A stretch of 64,000 nt of DNA from Gnetum montanum (GCA_015680685.1 MNCI01004879.1:5583-69582), one strand, 5' to 3'. Counted from the first letter of the stretch, positions 46,362-58,599 are shown. Notes: generated by a model from the sequence alone, not told the origin. Made by a program: numbers and translations.

Positions 46362-49024
46362 ATCACACATTTTGCTTTGTTTACATATTCATCAACTTAG
46401 TTCACATATTGCAAGAAGAAAAAAAAAACATAAAACTACAAAAACATGGCCCAAAAAGGCCTTAAACTAGCCTACAGCCCAGAACGGCCTAAAACTATCA
46501 CTTTTTGCATTGCCTTTCTTTCATTCATACATTTTAACTCTATTTACGATAGGTATTTCTTGATGTTGTTTTCTTTCTAGTTGATTTTTGCAGGATCTTG
46601 CAGATACACAACATGATCATGCATGCAGCATCACACCTTACACAAGTAAGGTAAGCATCAGTCCGCTATGACTATAAATTGGCACAGCTCCTCCTTGAGT
46701 CATGACGTTAAACTAGCACAATAGCTGGTCCTGGCACTATGACTATAAACTGGCATAGAAAGTCCTAGCATCATGACTTAAAACTGATACCACAGAAAAG
46801 TCTTGGCATCATGACTTAAAACTGATACCACAGAACAATCCTGGCATCATGACTTAAAACTGATACCACAAAATAGTCCTGACATTATGACTTAAAACTA
46901 ATATCACAGAACAGTCCTGGCATCATGAATTAAAACTGATACCACAGAAAATTCCTAGCATCATGACATAAAACTGATACTACAGAAAAGTCCTAGCATC
47001 ATGACTTAAAACTGATACCACAGAAGAGTTCTGTCATCATGACTTAAAACTGATACCACAGAAAAGTCCTGGCATCATGACTTAAAACTAATACCATAGA
47101 ATAGTCCTAGCATCATGACTTAAAACTAATACCATGGAACAGTCCTGGCATCATGACTTAAAACTGATATCACAGAAAAGTCCTGGCATTATGACTTAAA
47201 ACTGATACCTCAAAATAGTCCTGGCATCATGACTTAAAACTGATACCATAGAACAGTCTTGGCATCATGACTTAAAACTGATACCATAGAAAAGTCCTAG
47301 CATCATGAATTAAAACTGATACCACAAAACAGTCCTGGAATCATGACTTAAAATTGATACCACAAAATAGTCCTGGCATCATGACTTAAAACTGATACCA
47401 CAAAACAGTCATGGCATCATTACTTAAACTGATACCATAGAATAGTCTTGGCATCATGACTTAAAACTGATACCACAGAATGGTCCTAGCATCATGACTT
47501 AAAACTAATGCCACAGAATAGTCCTGGGGCCATGACTTGAAACTGGTACCGCAGAATGTCCTGGAGTCATGAAAATAAACTCACACCACAGAGCTCTATC
47601 CGATATGACACTAAAATGCCACATTTGTTTGGCATGACATGAAACTAGCATCTAGAGTCCACTAAGACTATAAACTAGTTTGCCTCTTCATAGTCTGCTA
47701 TGTCTATAAACTAGCAACACACCTTCTGCTATGACTATAAACTAGCAATGCACCATTTGCTACGATGCTAAATTAGCACCATCCAAAGGGTTATGATGTG
47801 AAATTAACCCGCAACAATCTGCTAAGACTATAAACTGGTGACATCATCGATGACCAGGCAATACTTGAAAAGATGTGCAACTGCAATCAGCTATACCTGT
47901 TCCATAGAAGACTTGCTACATAATCTATTCCATGGACCCTAATGAGACTAATGTTGTTCATGATTCTATTTACTTTGAAATTGCACATGGTGGCTCTATC
48001 TCCTTGTTTGTTTTCAAGTTTGAAATGCTTAGCTAATCATTTCATTTGTGGTTTTTCTTGTCTTCTTGGAGTTGTGTTTGCAAGATGACACACCTGAGGT
48101 GTTCGTGCATAGATGCACTTCATCATGATGACAAGGTATCACATTCTTCCTAACGCCCACAACTGGGTTAATTAATCCATTTATAAGTACATTCCTGACT
48201 CTTGATACATTCCCTATTTCCCCATCATACCCCCTTATCCTATTCAATTACCTCCACTTGATACATTCCATTCACCTCAAAGCTCTTGATACATTATTGA
48301 ACACTGTGACTCTCTAAGCAGTTGCAATGCAAAAAATAGTGCACGATGCATGACACAAAATGCAAGTGCTCGAACACGAGCACGACACTAAAACCAAGCT
48401 CTTTTAAAAAGACCAAAGAGAAAAAGAAAAGTAAAAGAAAAAGAAAAACAAAACAAAGCAAAAACAAAAGAAAAGAAGAAACAAACAAAAAGAGCAAAAT
48501 GAATGGAAAAGGTCTTCATGACCCCATTGACATCATAAACTAAATACTATTGGCTATTTTCATATAAGCCCCAGGCGAGAAGGCAATTGTCTTGGAAAAC
48601 AGTTACACTCGAGTCTCAAATGATCATGTTGCACATCATCACGTGGCTCTGGCTATTTACAATAGGCCTCATAAACACTCTATAAGAGTCCCATTTCTCC
48701 AAAGAACGCACCTCTTTGTATCTTGGCTCCAAGTCTACTGAACACTGGCTATTGACAAGGACTAAAGATATAGCTCATTCATGTGAGAGCATTCCTCTCC
48801 CACAATTTTGGCAGCAATTATAACCCTTGATCAACTCTTGGCTTCCCTTGGTTACAACCAATCCCCTTGCATCTTGAACTACATTCCCTCAATCTCATGT
48901 ACTTTTGAAAATGGTGAGATGACATCCAGCCAAGGGCCAACGGATAATGCTTGGTACTTGGTTGTTCATGGTGTTTTGCACTTCTTTGTCAATGCCTCTC
49001 GAGTGGATTCCCCCAGACATCAAC
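46362..49024 (+). other. Element F long 3' noncoding region
   Basis: About 2.7 kb after the protease. It contains a short repeat-like zone (46660-46760), the 38-bp array (46761-47593), a zone of looser GACTATAAACTGGC-like copies (47600-47840), and unique sequence. A purine-rich stretch (about 48407-48510, AAAGAAAAAGAAAAG-type) and sequence leading to the polypurine tract complete it. No coding motif was found. Confidence 0.75.
46761..47593 (+). repeat. 38-bp tandem repeat array, about 21-22 units
   Basis: The unit begins AGTCCTGGCATCATGACTTA and ends with AAACTGATACCACAGAAC. Twenty-one units (one of 37 bp) fill 46761-47557, and a diverged last unit reaches 47593. Units differ from the consensus by about 0-5 bases. 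The period is not a multiple of three. There are no spacers, so it is not CRISPR. Such arrays are known in the 3' UTRs of Tat-lineage elements and can seed satellites. Confidence 0.95.
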
Positions 49025-49037
49025 AAAGAGGGACCAA
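49025..49037 (+). other. Polypurine tract of element F
   Basis: AAAGAGGGACCAA precedes the 3' LTR start TGAAACACC. Confidence 0.6.
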
Positions 49038-50493
49038 TGAAACACCACTAATTCTGACCTAACACTTTGAAGCAATAATGACTCACACTTGAGATTTCGG
49101 AGGCAAAATTTTGGAGAACACACGCTGGCTTTTCCTGGAAACTCATGCTAGTTTGCAATTTTCTCAGTCACGCTGAGGTCATGCTAGCAGCATGAGTACA
49201 GCATGACTGAATATGACAGACCCAAAACCAAGTGAGAATGATATGATTTCCATGGTGTAATCCATCCTTGAATGCCACTAATATCTACTCCAAGTTTCAG
49301 CATTCTGGAATTCAAATTTGGAGACAAATTGTTCACATTTCCTCACACATGCTATCACGCACGTTGAGGTCATGCTAGCAGTGTGAGTGTAGCGTGCATA
49401 ACTTTCAAGGCCCAAAATTAAGTCAAAATGATCTAGTTTTCAAAGTGCAAGTCATCATCGAGACTCATTATTTACAACTTCAAACTATAGCCTCTAGAAT
49501 TCCAAAAAAAATTGCAAGTTTTTGCAGGTCACACTGCACTCACGCTGCCAACGTGAGTCTAGCGTGACCTATCCAAAAGTGGTTCAAACAAGGCATTTTC
49601 AAGCTCAATTTGTGATCATTCTTAAGGGTAATCTCCACACTTCAAGAATCAGGCTTCAAAATTCATATTTTGGTTTAAAATTTTTCATTTTACCTCACTC
49701 ATGTTGAGGTCACGCTCAAGTCACGCTGGTAGCATGAGTGTAGTGTGAGTGTAGCGTGAGTGTAGCATGCACACGCTGAGGACATGTTGGTACAAAATCA
49801 ACTCACACTGGAAGTCCTGATCAAGAAAAAACACCTCAAACAGCCATAGAACCACTCAAATCAACATCCTGCAACAGTCAAGTCAGAGATCCAGAAGTTT
49901 CAAGTGAGCCAAAGTCATAATCTCTTGTTGTACAGTGTCATTTCATTGTAAATCTTCATCATGCTCATATGGGCATATGCTAGCTTGCATAAGCAAACAC
50001 ATGTTGTAAGATACAGTGCACTTGGTCAAGAACGTAGCTTGCCCACACACGTCCAACTCACATATAGTTGTCAATCAGATACATGTCACTAGATATGCTT
50101 TCCTCTTCTCTCCCAGCCATTGATTCCATTCTTGAATTCTGCACCTGAGCCCGGCCTAGCCCTATAAATACCTTGTCCATTCACATAAACCAGGGTTGGT
50201 AATTTTGAAGGTTTATGACTTAAGAAACTCACACCAAAAATCCTTGGGTGCTTGGGCACACTTGACTCTCAGCATTCAAGCACTTCTGAAACACATCATG
50301 TCACCCGAGGGCTTGGTGCTTAACCTTCCATCCACACGTGCAGCTACGCTTTCACCAATGCACATCTTTTCTAAGCAATACAATATAGTTCATTTTTCTA
50401 GCCATTAGTTTGTTTGCTTTGTTTTATGTTTAGTTTACATTTCGATTATGATACCAATTCAGCGTGTGTTTCTGTTTACATTTCATACTACAC
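49038..50493 (+). mobile_element. Element F 3' LTR, truncated at its right end
   Basis: Aligns with 41359-42818 throughout, including the four sub-repeats and TATAAATA (50163). The last part, equivalent to about 42819-43044, is missing; the sequence changes abruptly to D gag near 50493. Confidence 0.85.
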
Positions 50494-51200
50494 CATCTCA
50501 TAGATGGACTGAGGCATGAAACAAGGAGAACCCTTGGAACGTATGCCCAAGGGAGATTATCAGAGCTTAGGTCTCATCAGGTTCATAGATTGCTAGAGAA
50601 ATTAGCAAAGGAAGAAGGGGAGCTATGTAAGAGAGAAAATGCGGAAGAATACAACCGAGATCCTTCCCTTTGAAAAAGGGAGTGAGATTCTGTGAGGAGA
50701 AGGAAGAATCACCACTCAAAGAGATGGTGAATAGGAAAACCTTGTCGCTCCAAAAGTTAACAACCAACGTATCAACAAAGGTAGACCAAATGTGGGACTC
50801 CTTGGATAGTAGGTTCAAAAATATTCTTAAAATCGTAGAGGAGTCTAGGGAGAAAGGTAGTGACTATGACAAAAATAAAAAGAGAGAAGTGGACCATGCA
50901 CATAATAAAGGTAAGGGTAAAATGGTCATCACCAAAGAAGTTGTGGATTCTAATACGGACAATGATGGTGGATGTTAGATATGCTAATATGACCATCCTA
51001 AGGGATATTGCCCAGTAATATCACATCTACAAGAGTCTGGGGTGTATGCACTCAACCCACGACTTAACAAACGGAAAGCACCCCAATGATTACCTTATCC
51101 CCAAGGTAACCCAAGGTAGTTCCACCAACCTTTAACATATTATCCAAGTGGAACTCTACCACAACCTGTTGAGAAACACCAATAGTGACAATACCCACAA
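50494..51200 (+). pseudogene. Element D gag, C-terminal part
   Basis: Resumes in the capsid end (HHLIDGLRHETRRTLGTYAQ, near 50500), then the helical segment (one frameshift near 50672), and the basic stretch ending in the zinc knuckle C-x2-C-x3-H-x4-C near 50973-51012. TAG replaces one codon inside the knuckle (50976-50978), TAA follows its second Cys (50985-50987), and TAG at 51117-51119 is shared with A, C and E. Confidence 0.83.
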
Positions 51201-51489
51201 TCATGGAGGATGCCACCACCAAGGCAATAATACCCCTACTGGCAACTAGATCCATATGGCTACTACGTGCAATAGCCAATCTCTCCACATGACTCTGTTG
51301 GTCACGTGAAACCGCAACATCACTCAAGCTAGGGAGTATTATAGAAGCCCTTCTCCTAGGGGATATAACCCATAGACATACCATCCTCCAAATCCATCTG
51401 CAACTCTCACACCAATAGAACCATTACCACCCACTCCAACAATGCAAGGGGAACTCCCCACTTAACCGCAACAACACAATGCTACGAGG

Positions 51490-52200
51490 GTTGTGAATCT
51501 TCAACCCACTATTGGTTCTAACAACCATATGATGAGAATACCTTTCTTTAGAACCAACAGTCGAACCAAGCCCTCACAACCGCAAGTGGTTGGACCTTTG
51601 AACACTTCTCCATCAAATAAGGCTTCAGAGCTCCCTTCAAACCAAAAATTTAGCTCAATGCACACGGTTATGTTAACACATGTCATTACTGACTGGATTA
51701 AAGAGGGCCACCTTCCTAGGAAATTCTTTGACCCTGGAAGCCCTCTAATCTATCTCCAAGTTGCTAGGAATGAACCATGTAAAGCTCTTCTGGACTCAAG
51801 TTCCGGAGTCAACTTAATATCACAAGAGATGTATAAAGCCTAGAATCTACCTCCATTAAAGAAGAGAAATATTTGCCTAGAGCTAGCCGACTAGTCCATC
51901 ACTGTCCCCTTAGGACTGGTTGAGGACATTGTTACCACTATGTGTTGGTGGTCATATCCAATTGATTTCCTAGTGATACAAGTGAACAACGATAAAGGGG
52001 ACTTCCCAATAATAATGGGAAGGGCATGGCTAAGTACCATAAATGCATGCCTAGGAATCTGTGATGTTTCCCTGGAAATATCTAAGGAAAATAATTTTGG
52101 GAAGATCAAGAAGATGAAAGTTCCATGCATTACATATAGTGATACAGGGTGTGATTGCGTACAAGAATGTTCAGCATTGCCTACATGCAACTAGTGTGCA
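51490..52200 (+). pseudogene. Element D protease, active site lost
   Basis: Collinear with the C protease: VITDWIKEGHLPRKF near 51685, then EPCKALLDSSSGVNLIS near 51772. The Asp-Ser-Gly active site of C reads Asp-Ser-Ser here (GGT to AGT), so the enzyme would be inactive. The PIIMGRAWLST block is at about 52009. A Cys-rich tail follows, as in C. Confidence 0.83.
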
Positions 52201-52263
52201 CAAGAAATTAACATACAAAAGTGCCTATATGCAGCAACCACACAACAAGAAGACACCCAGTGA

Positions 52264-52600
52264 TTGATAGTTGATCAAGAGAGCAACTCACCAACATGCA
52301 TGGAACTAATTGAGGGAATAACTCGTGCTCACATCGAGAGCATAGATACACGGGAGCAGAAGTGTCGCCAACTTCCAAACATTAACATGAAAACATCAAT
52401 TAGGAGAAGTTGGAAACCCCTAAAAATTTCAAATAAGAACTCTAATAAGAGATCACTAGTCAATGTGCAATAGACCAAACCTTACCATGAATCTAGAATG
52501 GTCAATGCACATAATACCTCGAAGAAGGGATGACCCCGCTCATTATTTCAGATCTCCCCCTTCCAACTCAATCATGTGGGAGATGGCCACCTCTCCTGAT
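52264..52600 (+). pseudogene. Element D pol deletion junction (linker fused to integrase tail)
   Basis: The linker (MELIEGITRAHIESID...LPNINMK) runs to about 52425, matching C up to about 33920. The next residues (NKRSLVNVQ, then KPYHESRMVNAHN) match C from about 36695, the very end of integrase. About 2.77 kb present in C (all of RT, RNase H and nearly all of integrase) is absent. The stretch after it (PRSLFQISPFQL, near 52530) is still homologous to C. Confidence 0.85.
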
Positions 52601-54428
52601 CATTTGAGGCCCTCAATTCCTTTTTAAGTTTTTTGTTTTACACATTTTGTTTTAAAAATTTCTTTAAATTTTCTTGTTTTTATTTTACAACATTGTTTAT
52701 ACTCTTTCATTTCTATGTGTGTTTGTTTATTTTGTTAGGTTCTTCACCTAATAAGTGCTCCTGATGGTGGTATGAACTGTATTCTATTCATTTCCAATGT
52801 TTGGTTTTTACCTTTGAGTTATAATGTTGATACTAAGGTATGGTTCTTTTGATATAATAGGCAATGAGTCCACGTCATCCATGCATCCATGAATTCTTAT
52901 GGTTTCTCTTGGCTTGGAACTGTAAAGTTCCTTTCTTAATAATAGAATTATCAACGAGTTGGTGACTGGGTATTTCTCAAACTGAGGAAGGACTCAATGA
53001 TTGAAAAGGGTGTGACTTCAAGGGGATTGATGCCTTTGTGCTGGCTATTCTCTTGGGTTCTTGAATGTTTTCTTCTTGAGTTTTCCTTACCATTTCGATG
53101 TTGCTCCATTATCGGGAAGTTGAGCTAATAAAAATAATAAGTCTTTGCATGGTGTGGTTCTCATGCAAAAAAAATGGTAATTCAAAGCACACTCCTTAGA
53201 TGAAATAACCATATGGACTACAAGCACTGGTTATGGAACTAAACAAACATGTTCCCTCTAACTAAGGCCCTTTCTCGCTTCCTAATTTTTCCTTCCTCGT
53301 TTCTTCAAAATGGTGGTGACCCTTTGGCAGAAGAATTTTGTTACTTCAAGTGGATTGATTGGCCAAATGTATTAATGTGAATTCACTGGATGTGGATTGT
53401 TTAAGGCTGGATTTGGAATGAGATCTACTAAGTCACATTAACCATTAATACACAAGGGGTTGTACACCACCTTGTTCTTGAGACTCCCTTCCATTCTCTT
53501 CTCCTCATCATTCCTTCTCCATTTTCCACCTCATTTCTAAGTGTATCAATAGTCTATATTTTGGTTGATGCATTCTTTTCTTTTTGGTAAATTCTTGTGG
53601 TTAAGACCTTAACTCTTGCTTCCAAATGACATTTCTTGAGCCTACGAACTCTTTGAATGTGGGATTGTCAGGGCATTAAGGCATGAGCCTACTTTGGGGA
53701 GGACCCACTGGCATTCCTACTTGGTGCATTAGTTAACTTCTTTCCCTTAAACATTTCCACAATCACTATTTATTTTGTTTTGTTCATTTCCACCTTTGAC
53801 ATTCATTTTATTGGAATTGCCATTGTTTCTTTTTCTCCATCTTTCTTATCCCTTATATTCTTCCATTCTATCACTACCGGAGGTTCGCTCTTAGTCATGG
53901 GGGTCCTAGTCCAATTTTTTCAATTTTCTCCTAGCCCCTACACCTTGGGTAGTCACCAATGTTATATCTCTAGAATCTATTTAGCCATATTACAACTCAG
54001 CCAATGGACAACACATCAAAGCAAGGTATCAATTGCATTATGATTTAGTTATCCTTGTTAATATGAAACTGTGTTGTGTGTGGAGATGGCAATCATACAA
54101 CAATGAACTGGTGCTGGAGGAAACACTTAGGATGGACTGGTGCTAGAACAGTCATGCAAGAAAAACGATTGATGGCATGGTTATGGATGGATAATGAGAG
54201 GCATAATTTTGGCATCGACAACAACACATCTTCTTCTTTTCTCTCTCTTCTCTCTCAGCTACCAAATAAGGTTGGATGTCAAATGTGTATAGTGTTCACT
54301 CTCGTTGTCATGTATTGTAATGATGATTCATTCACGTGTCACCCCATTCACCATTAGTGTCATTCAAGTCAATAATCCCATACCTTCCCAATATTTTGTA
54401 AGAAACTCGAGGATGAGTTTTCATTCAG
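52601..54428 (+). other. Element D 3' untranslated region
   Basis: Collinear with 36850-38702 of C, with the same conserved blocks: TCATCCATGCATCCATGAA near 52876, the TTAGATGAAATAAC block near 53197, and the hairpin-like block 53670-53714. The two parts of the small ORF noted in C are also present (53898 onwards and about 54076-54357). There is no A/E-type accessory ORF. Confidence 0.7.
53670..53714 (+). other. Conserved 3' UTR block with hairpin potential (element D)
   Basis: AGGGCATTAAGGCATGAGCC, then TACTTTGGGGAGGACCCACT, then GGCAT. It is the same block as in A, C and E. Confidence 0.65.
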
Positions 54429-54439
54429 TCATGGGGGTA

Positions 54440-55228
54440 TGATGAGCCACGATATCACATCCACCCCGCGATATTGCGTATGCGATAGTGCGACCTACCT
54501 TAATTTCTATAAATAAGAGGCAGCTTTCCTTGTTCTAGACACTTAGACTTAGACCCTTAGCTAAAATCTTGCAGTTTTACCATTCCAGAGTTAGAATAAT
54601 TTCCATGTGCCCGCAGTAGGAGTCTTAAAGTGAACAGATCTTTATTCGAGCAAATTATACCTAAGCACACATTTGTGTACAGCAATAAAGACAAACTTTC
54701 TGATAAACCTTGCAGCATATAAACTAAGCTAAATAGTAATTAATTATTGTTGAATGTTTAAATGCTTTTCTAGTTAATTAATCTCTCTCAACCCTCGACT
54801 CTCCTAGTTAAGTGCACTCAATACGACCACTTTAAGCATGTGTGTAGCACTTGGTAACCCAGTAATGATTAGCTTTTGGTAATCCCAACAGTGTTGCACT
54901 TGCAGTGTGGCAAGTGGGAATGGATACTGGTGTTAGGAACAATTAGAACATACTTAGTGAATAGTTAATGAAATTTATTCACTTAGTTCTCTTCACCTTC
55001 CCCTATTAGCATAAGACATTAAAAAGATAAAAGCTATAAAAATAATATATCTCAAGCTTACTTAACCATATAACCATGACAATACAAGTAAGTTTGGAAA
55101 GATAATGATTGATTAACCTTAAGTGTTTCATTAAGGCATGTTAGCACTTAGTTCTTGAAGTTCGACTGGATCATGCATGAACACTTGTATTCGTATGGTT
55201 GAGTGTAGGGGTACCTCGCCACTCATCA
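54440..55228 (+). mobile_element. Element D 3' LTR (789 bp)
   Basis: Starts TGATGAGCCACGATATCACA after the polypurine tract TCATGGGGGTA (54429-54439) and ends TCGCCACTCATCA. It keeps the long U3 repeat array (CGATATC, GCGATATTGCG, GCGATAGTGCG). TATAAATAA is at 54508. It is followed by ATGAG, the right target duplication. Confidence 0.93.
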
Positions 55229-55233
55229 ATGAG

Positions 55234-55400
55234 TTAAACCATATGCATTGATTTTACTAGCTCATGTGGAAAGACAATGATCATGAAAGCTAACCAATTA
55301 CTGGTAAAATGACATCATCTTATCTATGGAGTTCAACCAAGATTACATGTGAACATTTGTATCTTGTATGGTTGGGTTTTTGATACTCCACCACTCATCG
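55234..55400 (+). mobile_element. E-family LTR, part 3 of 3
   Basis: The U5 end of the LTR interrupted by C and D. It contains GGTTGGGTTTTTGATACTCC and ends CACTCATCG, one base off the family's CTCATCA. The three parts add up to about 875 bp, the normal LTR length. A primer-binding site follows. Confidence 0.85.
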
Positions 55401-55401
55401 T

Positions 55402-55419
55402 TGGCACCATTGCTAGGGA
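55402..55419 (+). promoter_or_regulatory. Primer-binding site of element E (tRNA-Asp type)
   Basis: TGGCACCATTGCTAGGGA directly follows the LTR end and matches those of A, C and D. Confidence 0.88.
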
Positions 55420-55523
55420 TAAGTTAATGTTATAATAAGTAATTAATTTTCTAAATTTTATTGTATCAGAACCTAACTCTAATCTTCACAACCTTAATAT
55501 AAAGCAAACAACACATATAATCA

Positions 55524-57500
55524 AAAATGATAACATGGATTCACATAATGATCAATATTACTTTCCAAGGAAAAGAAATGAGTAGTGACAAAATTGTTGA
55601 TGAAGAGGACAAGGGAATGCCAATGTAGACACATATTACTTATGCTCATACTAATCCATATCATCTAGACTTTACCTTCATATTCCATCAAGCAAAACAA
55701 ATGGGATGGAGAGATATGCAAGGCAACATAGTCCTACCTCCTAAACATGTAGCATTAACATGCTACAAACTACTCTAAAGGAAATGCACTTGGACTAGTT
55801 TCAAGAAGGGTATCATGTGACTTAACACGTGACCAAACCATATGAACCTACAAGGGAGTAGATAAAGAGAGATGTTGCTATGAAGGTCAAACATGTTCAT
55901 ACCAAATTAAAGTAAGCCAACACATCTATTTTCATAGAAGAGCTTGATGCTAATCAATTCATTTTGAAACAACTCCACCAAAATGATGAGGAGCCATCAA
56001 AGACACCTATCATCAGACTAGAAGAACCTGTCAAAGGCCAACTTCACTCTACTCTAGTAAAGACACATAAGGGAATACTACTAAATCAAGAGACAAGTGA
56101 GACCCTAGGCTAATGGATCCTACTAAGTCATACAAGGAAACTCACAAGAGTCATGAAAGAAGAACCATCTAGCATCATTCTCGTACTACCTCCTCTACTT
56201 CATCATGATCATTAGAGGACTATGATATGAGATACCACAAGTATCCAGACTTTGATAAGGAAAAGAAAAGGGCTCATGGTCATCATGACCAATACTCAAG
56301 GTATTCTAATTCAGAAGATGAGGAGTATGAAAGAAGAAGGCACAAAGATACAAGAAAGGATCAAGAGAGGCATGAGCATAGAAGGGGTCACTGCTACTAC
56401 AAAGCCTATGAACTTAATCATGATGATGAACCCCTTATGGCAACCCGAAGCATGATCAACATTTAGGAAGCATTCTATATACCAACCAGGCATGTGAGAG
56501 ACAGTTGAATCAAATGGGTAGATATGAATAAAGGAGGTTATAATAGTTATCCTTAGCACCTTCAAGCATTGCACAATGCCTATGTCCTTAAAAACATAGA
56601 GAGTGAGTGGCAAAAATTGAAGTTGTTTCCTAGAATACTTATGAAGGAAGTGGAAAGCTAGTACAAGTCACTAGAACCTAAATCCACTAGACACTAGAGT
56701 ACCATGCTTGAAATATTTAATGATAAATATCAAAACTATTCACAAGTGTCAAATATAAGAAAATAAATCTAGAATTGGAAGCAAAGGACTCACAAGACCC
56801 TTGATGCAAGAATCGGCAAATATTATTCACTATTACACAAATGCCTAGGCCATGGATTCTCATCAAAGGAACAACTAAGGCACATCATAGATGGGAAGAG
56901 AAGCAAAACAAGAGAGACCATTGGGGTTTATGCCCAAGGAAGACTATTATAATTAACAGCCCATCAAATTCAAAGACTCATCAATCAAGTGGAAAAAGAA
57001 GAAAGAGAACTCAGAAAAAGGGAATCAACTGGAGAATACAACAAGGATCCATCTATTAGGAAAGGAGATGTATGAGTCTATGAAATCTAAGAAGAAGAAA
57101 CCTTGAACCAGGTCATCAAGAAAGAAATGCTACTGATTCATAAATCTATTGCCAATGTAGCAACATAAGTAGTGAAAATGTGGGATTTAGTAGGTGAACA
57201 ATGTACAACAACACTAAATATTATGGAGGAGAAAGCAAAACAATCACTCAACAAAGGTAGAGATAAAAATAAGAAAAGGGAATTTGGAAAAAAGGGAAAA
57301 GTTGCTTTAGTAGCTAGGCACTTAGACACCAACTCCACAGATGATGAAGGTTGCACCGTGTGCTAGTACGAACATCCTAAAGGATTTTGTCTAGTCATGG
57401 TATATCCGTAAGAAATTAGGACATACATACTTAACCCATGATTTGTTCAAAAGAAAATGCCCAAACAGTTACCTTATCCTTTAGGCAACTACAGATAGAA
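55524..57500 (+). pseudogene. Element E gag (Athila-like), decayed
   Basis: Same order as in C. N-terminal domain with LDFTFIFHQAKQMGWRDMQG near 55660; a charged linker (56227-56466, His/Arg/Glu/Asp-rich, open for 79 codons); capsid core (KLKLFPRILMKEVES near 56617, then MLEIFNDKYQNYSQ); helical segment (56960-57250); and zinc knuckle C-x2-C-x3-H-x4-C at about 57352-57390. A TAG lies directly after the knuckle's second Cys (57364-57366), and another at 57496-57498, both also seen in sister copies. It has fewer frameshifts than A's gag. Confidence 0.82.
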
Positions 57501-57979
57501 ACCTCAACCAACATACTATCCTAGTGGAGCCTTGCCACAGCAATAAAAGTAGTACCATCAAAAGTGGAAGTAGCCACAATCATGGGCCATGCCACAACCT
57601 CATCAACAATATTCATATCAAAAATATAATCTATATGGATACTATGTCTAATGTCTGATCTCACTAGCAAACACACCTGTTCAAAATCCACAATATCACC
57701 CACTGAAATACCGCCTGCTGACATCACCAAGGACTAATATAAACTTGCACATGCATCCAAGTAACTGATCTTTCAAATCCCAATCTAAATCCTTTGCCAC
57801 CAGTGCCACCACCTATAATGCAAGATGAATTTCCATCACAACCATAGCAAAAGAAAGCTACAAGGGTAGTAAATGCTCTTTCTTTATGATGAGTCCAAAG
57901 AAGGCTAGTAGAATAGAAGCCTAATCAAGATCACCTTCTCTTACAATAGATCTTTTCATCCTTGATAAGCTTCCATCAT

Positions 57980-58490
57980 CATCAATTCCAAACATAAAAG
58001 TTTTCATGCTTACTGAAATTTTCATTGACTGGATTAAGGTAGGACCACTCCCACAAAAAAGAATTGATCTAGGAATTCCTCTTATTTATCGATAAGTAGC
58101 TAGAAATCAATCATGTAAAGCTTTATTAGACTTAGAACCTGGGATGAATTTGATCTCTTACAACACATATCAAACATGGACCCTACCACCATTCAAGGAA
58201 TGCATCATCAAGTTGGAGCTTGCAGATTAGTTTTTCACCATCCCTTTCAAACAGATTGACAACATAGTGACCACTATTAATGGGTGGTCCTATCTAGTAG
58301 ACTTCTTGGTTATCGATGCAAAGGATACTAATAAGGAATGTCCAATCATCATGGGAGTGAATGGATTATCATTGTTGATGCTAGGTTAAACATGAGAGAT
58401 TTATCCATGAAGATCTTGAAAGAGGACAAACATGAATTCATCCATACATAAAGAATTCCATGCATAACTACTAAAAGAAAAGGATGTAGT
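57980..58490 (+). pseudogene. Element E protease region, active site lost
   Basis: FIDWIKVGPLPQKRIDLGIP and NQSCKALLD (Asp near 58129) match the C protease, but the Ser-Gly that should follow the Asp is replaced (Leu-Glu-Pro). NLISYNTYQTWTLPPF and a CPIIMG block near 58345 follow. The protease would be inactive. Confidence 0.75.
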
Positions 58491-58599
58491 AGTGAATGAA
58501 CTATTCAGAATGATAACACAATCAATTCTTTAGTCCACATAAACAGAAAACAATCAATGTGTGTAACCAAAAGACATCCTATGGCCACTAACTAAAAAT

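Larger units (their letters stand above)
41359..50493 (+). mobile_element. Element F: Tat-like gag-protease element inserted in D
   Basis: The 5' LTR starts TGAAACACCACTAATTTTAG (41359), and the 3' LTR starts with the same sequence at 49038. Internal order: TTGGCACTAGAAGTAGGG primer-binding site, leader, gag, protease, a long 3' region with a 38-bp tandem array, purine-rich sequence and polypurine tract. No RT, RNase H or integrase is present. The 3' LTR lacks its last roughly 226 bp, and D's gag lacks about 565 bp next to it, so one deletion probably removed both and also erased the target duplication. Confidence 0.88.
39715..55228 (+). mobile_element. Element D: Athila-like retrotransposon, TSD ATGAG, lacks RT/IN, split by F
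   Basis: LTRs at 39715-40474 and 54440-55228, both TGATGAG...CTCATCA. ATGAG at 39710-39714 and 55229-55233 is a perfect duplication. Without F it would be about 6.4 kb. The internal region holds gag (interrupted by F, with about 0.56 kb of capsid missing), a protease relic, then a direct jump to the extreme end of pol, 3' UTR and polypurine tract. The whole RT-RNase H-integrase block is missing, so D would have needed enzymes supplied by a relative such as C. Confidence 0.93.

Noticed and set aside
46761-47593. CRISPR-like array
   Set aside because: Units are contiguous with no unique spacers, and the setting is a plant retrotransposon 3' UTR; it is a simple tandem repeat.
48346-48543. Lys-rich open frame of 65 codons
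   Set aside because: Low-complexity AAAG/AAGA purine tract in the F 3' UTR; no homology or start context.
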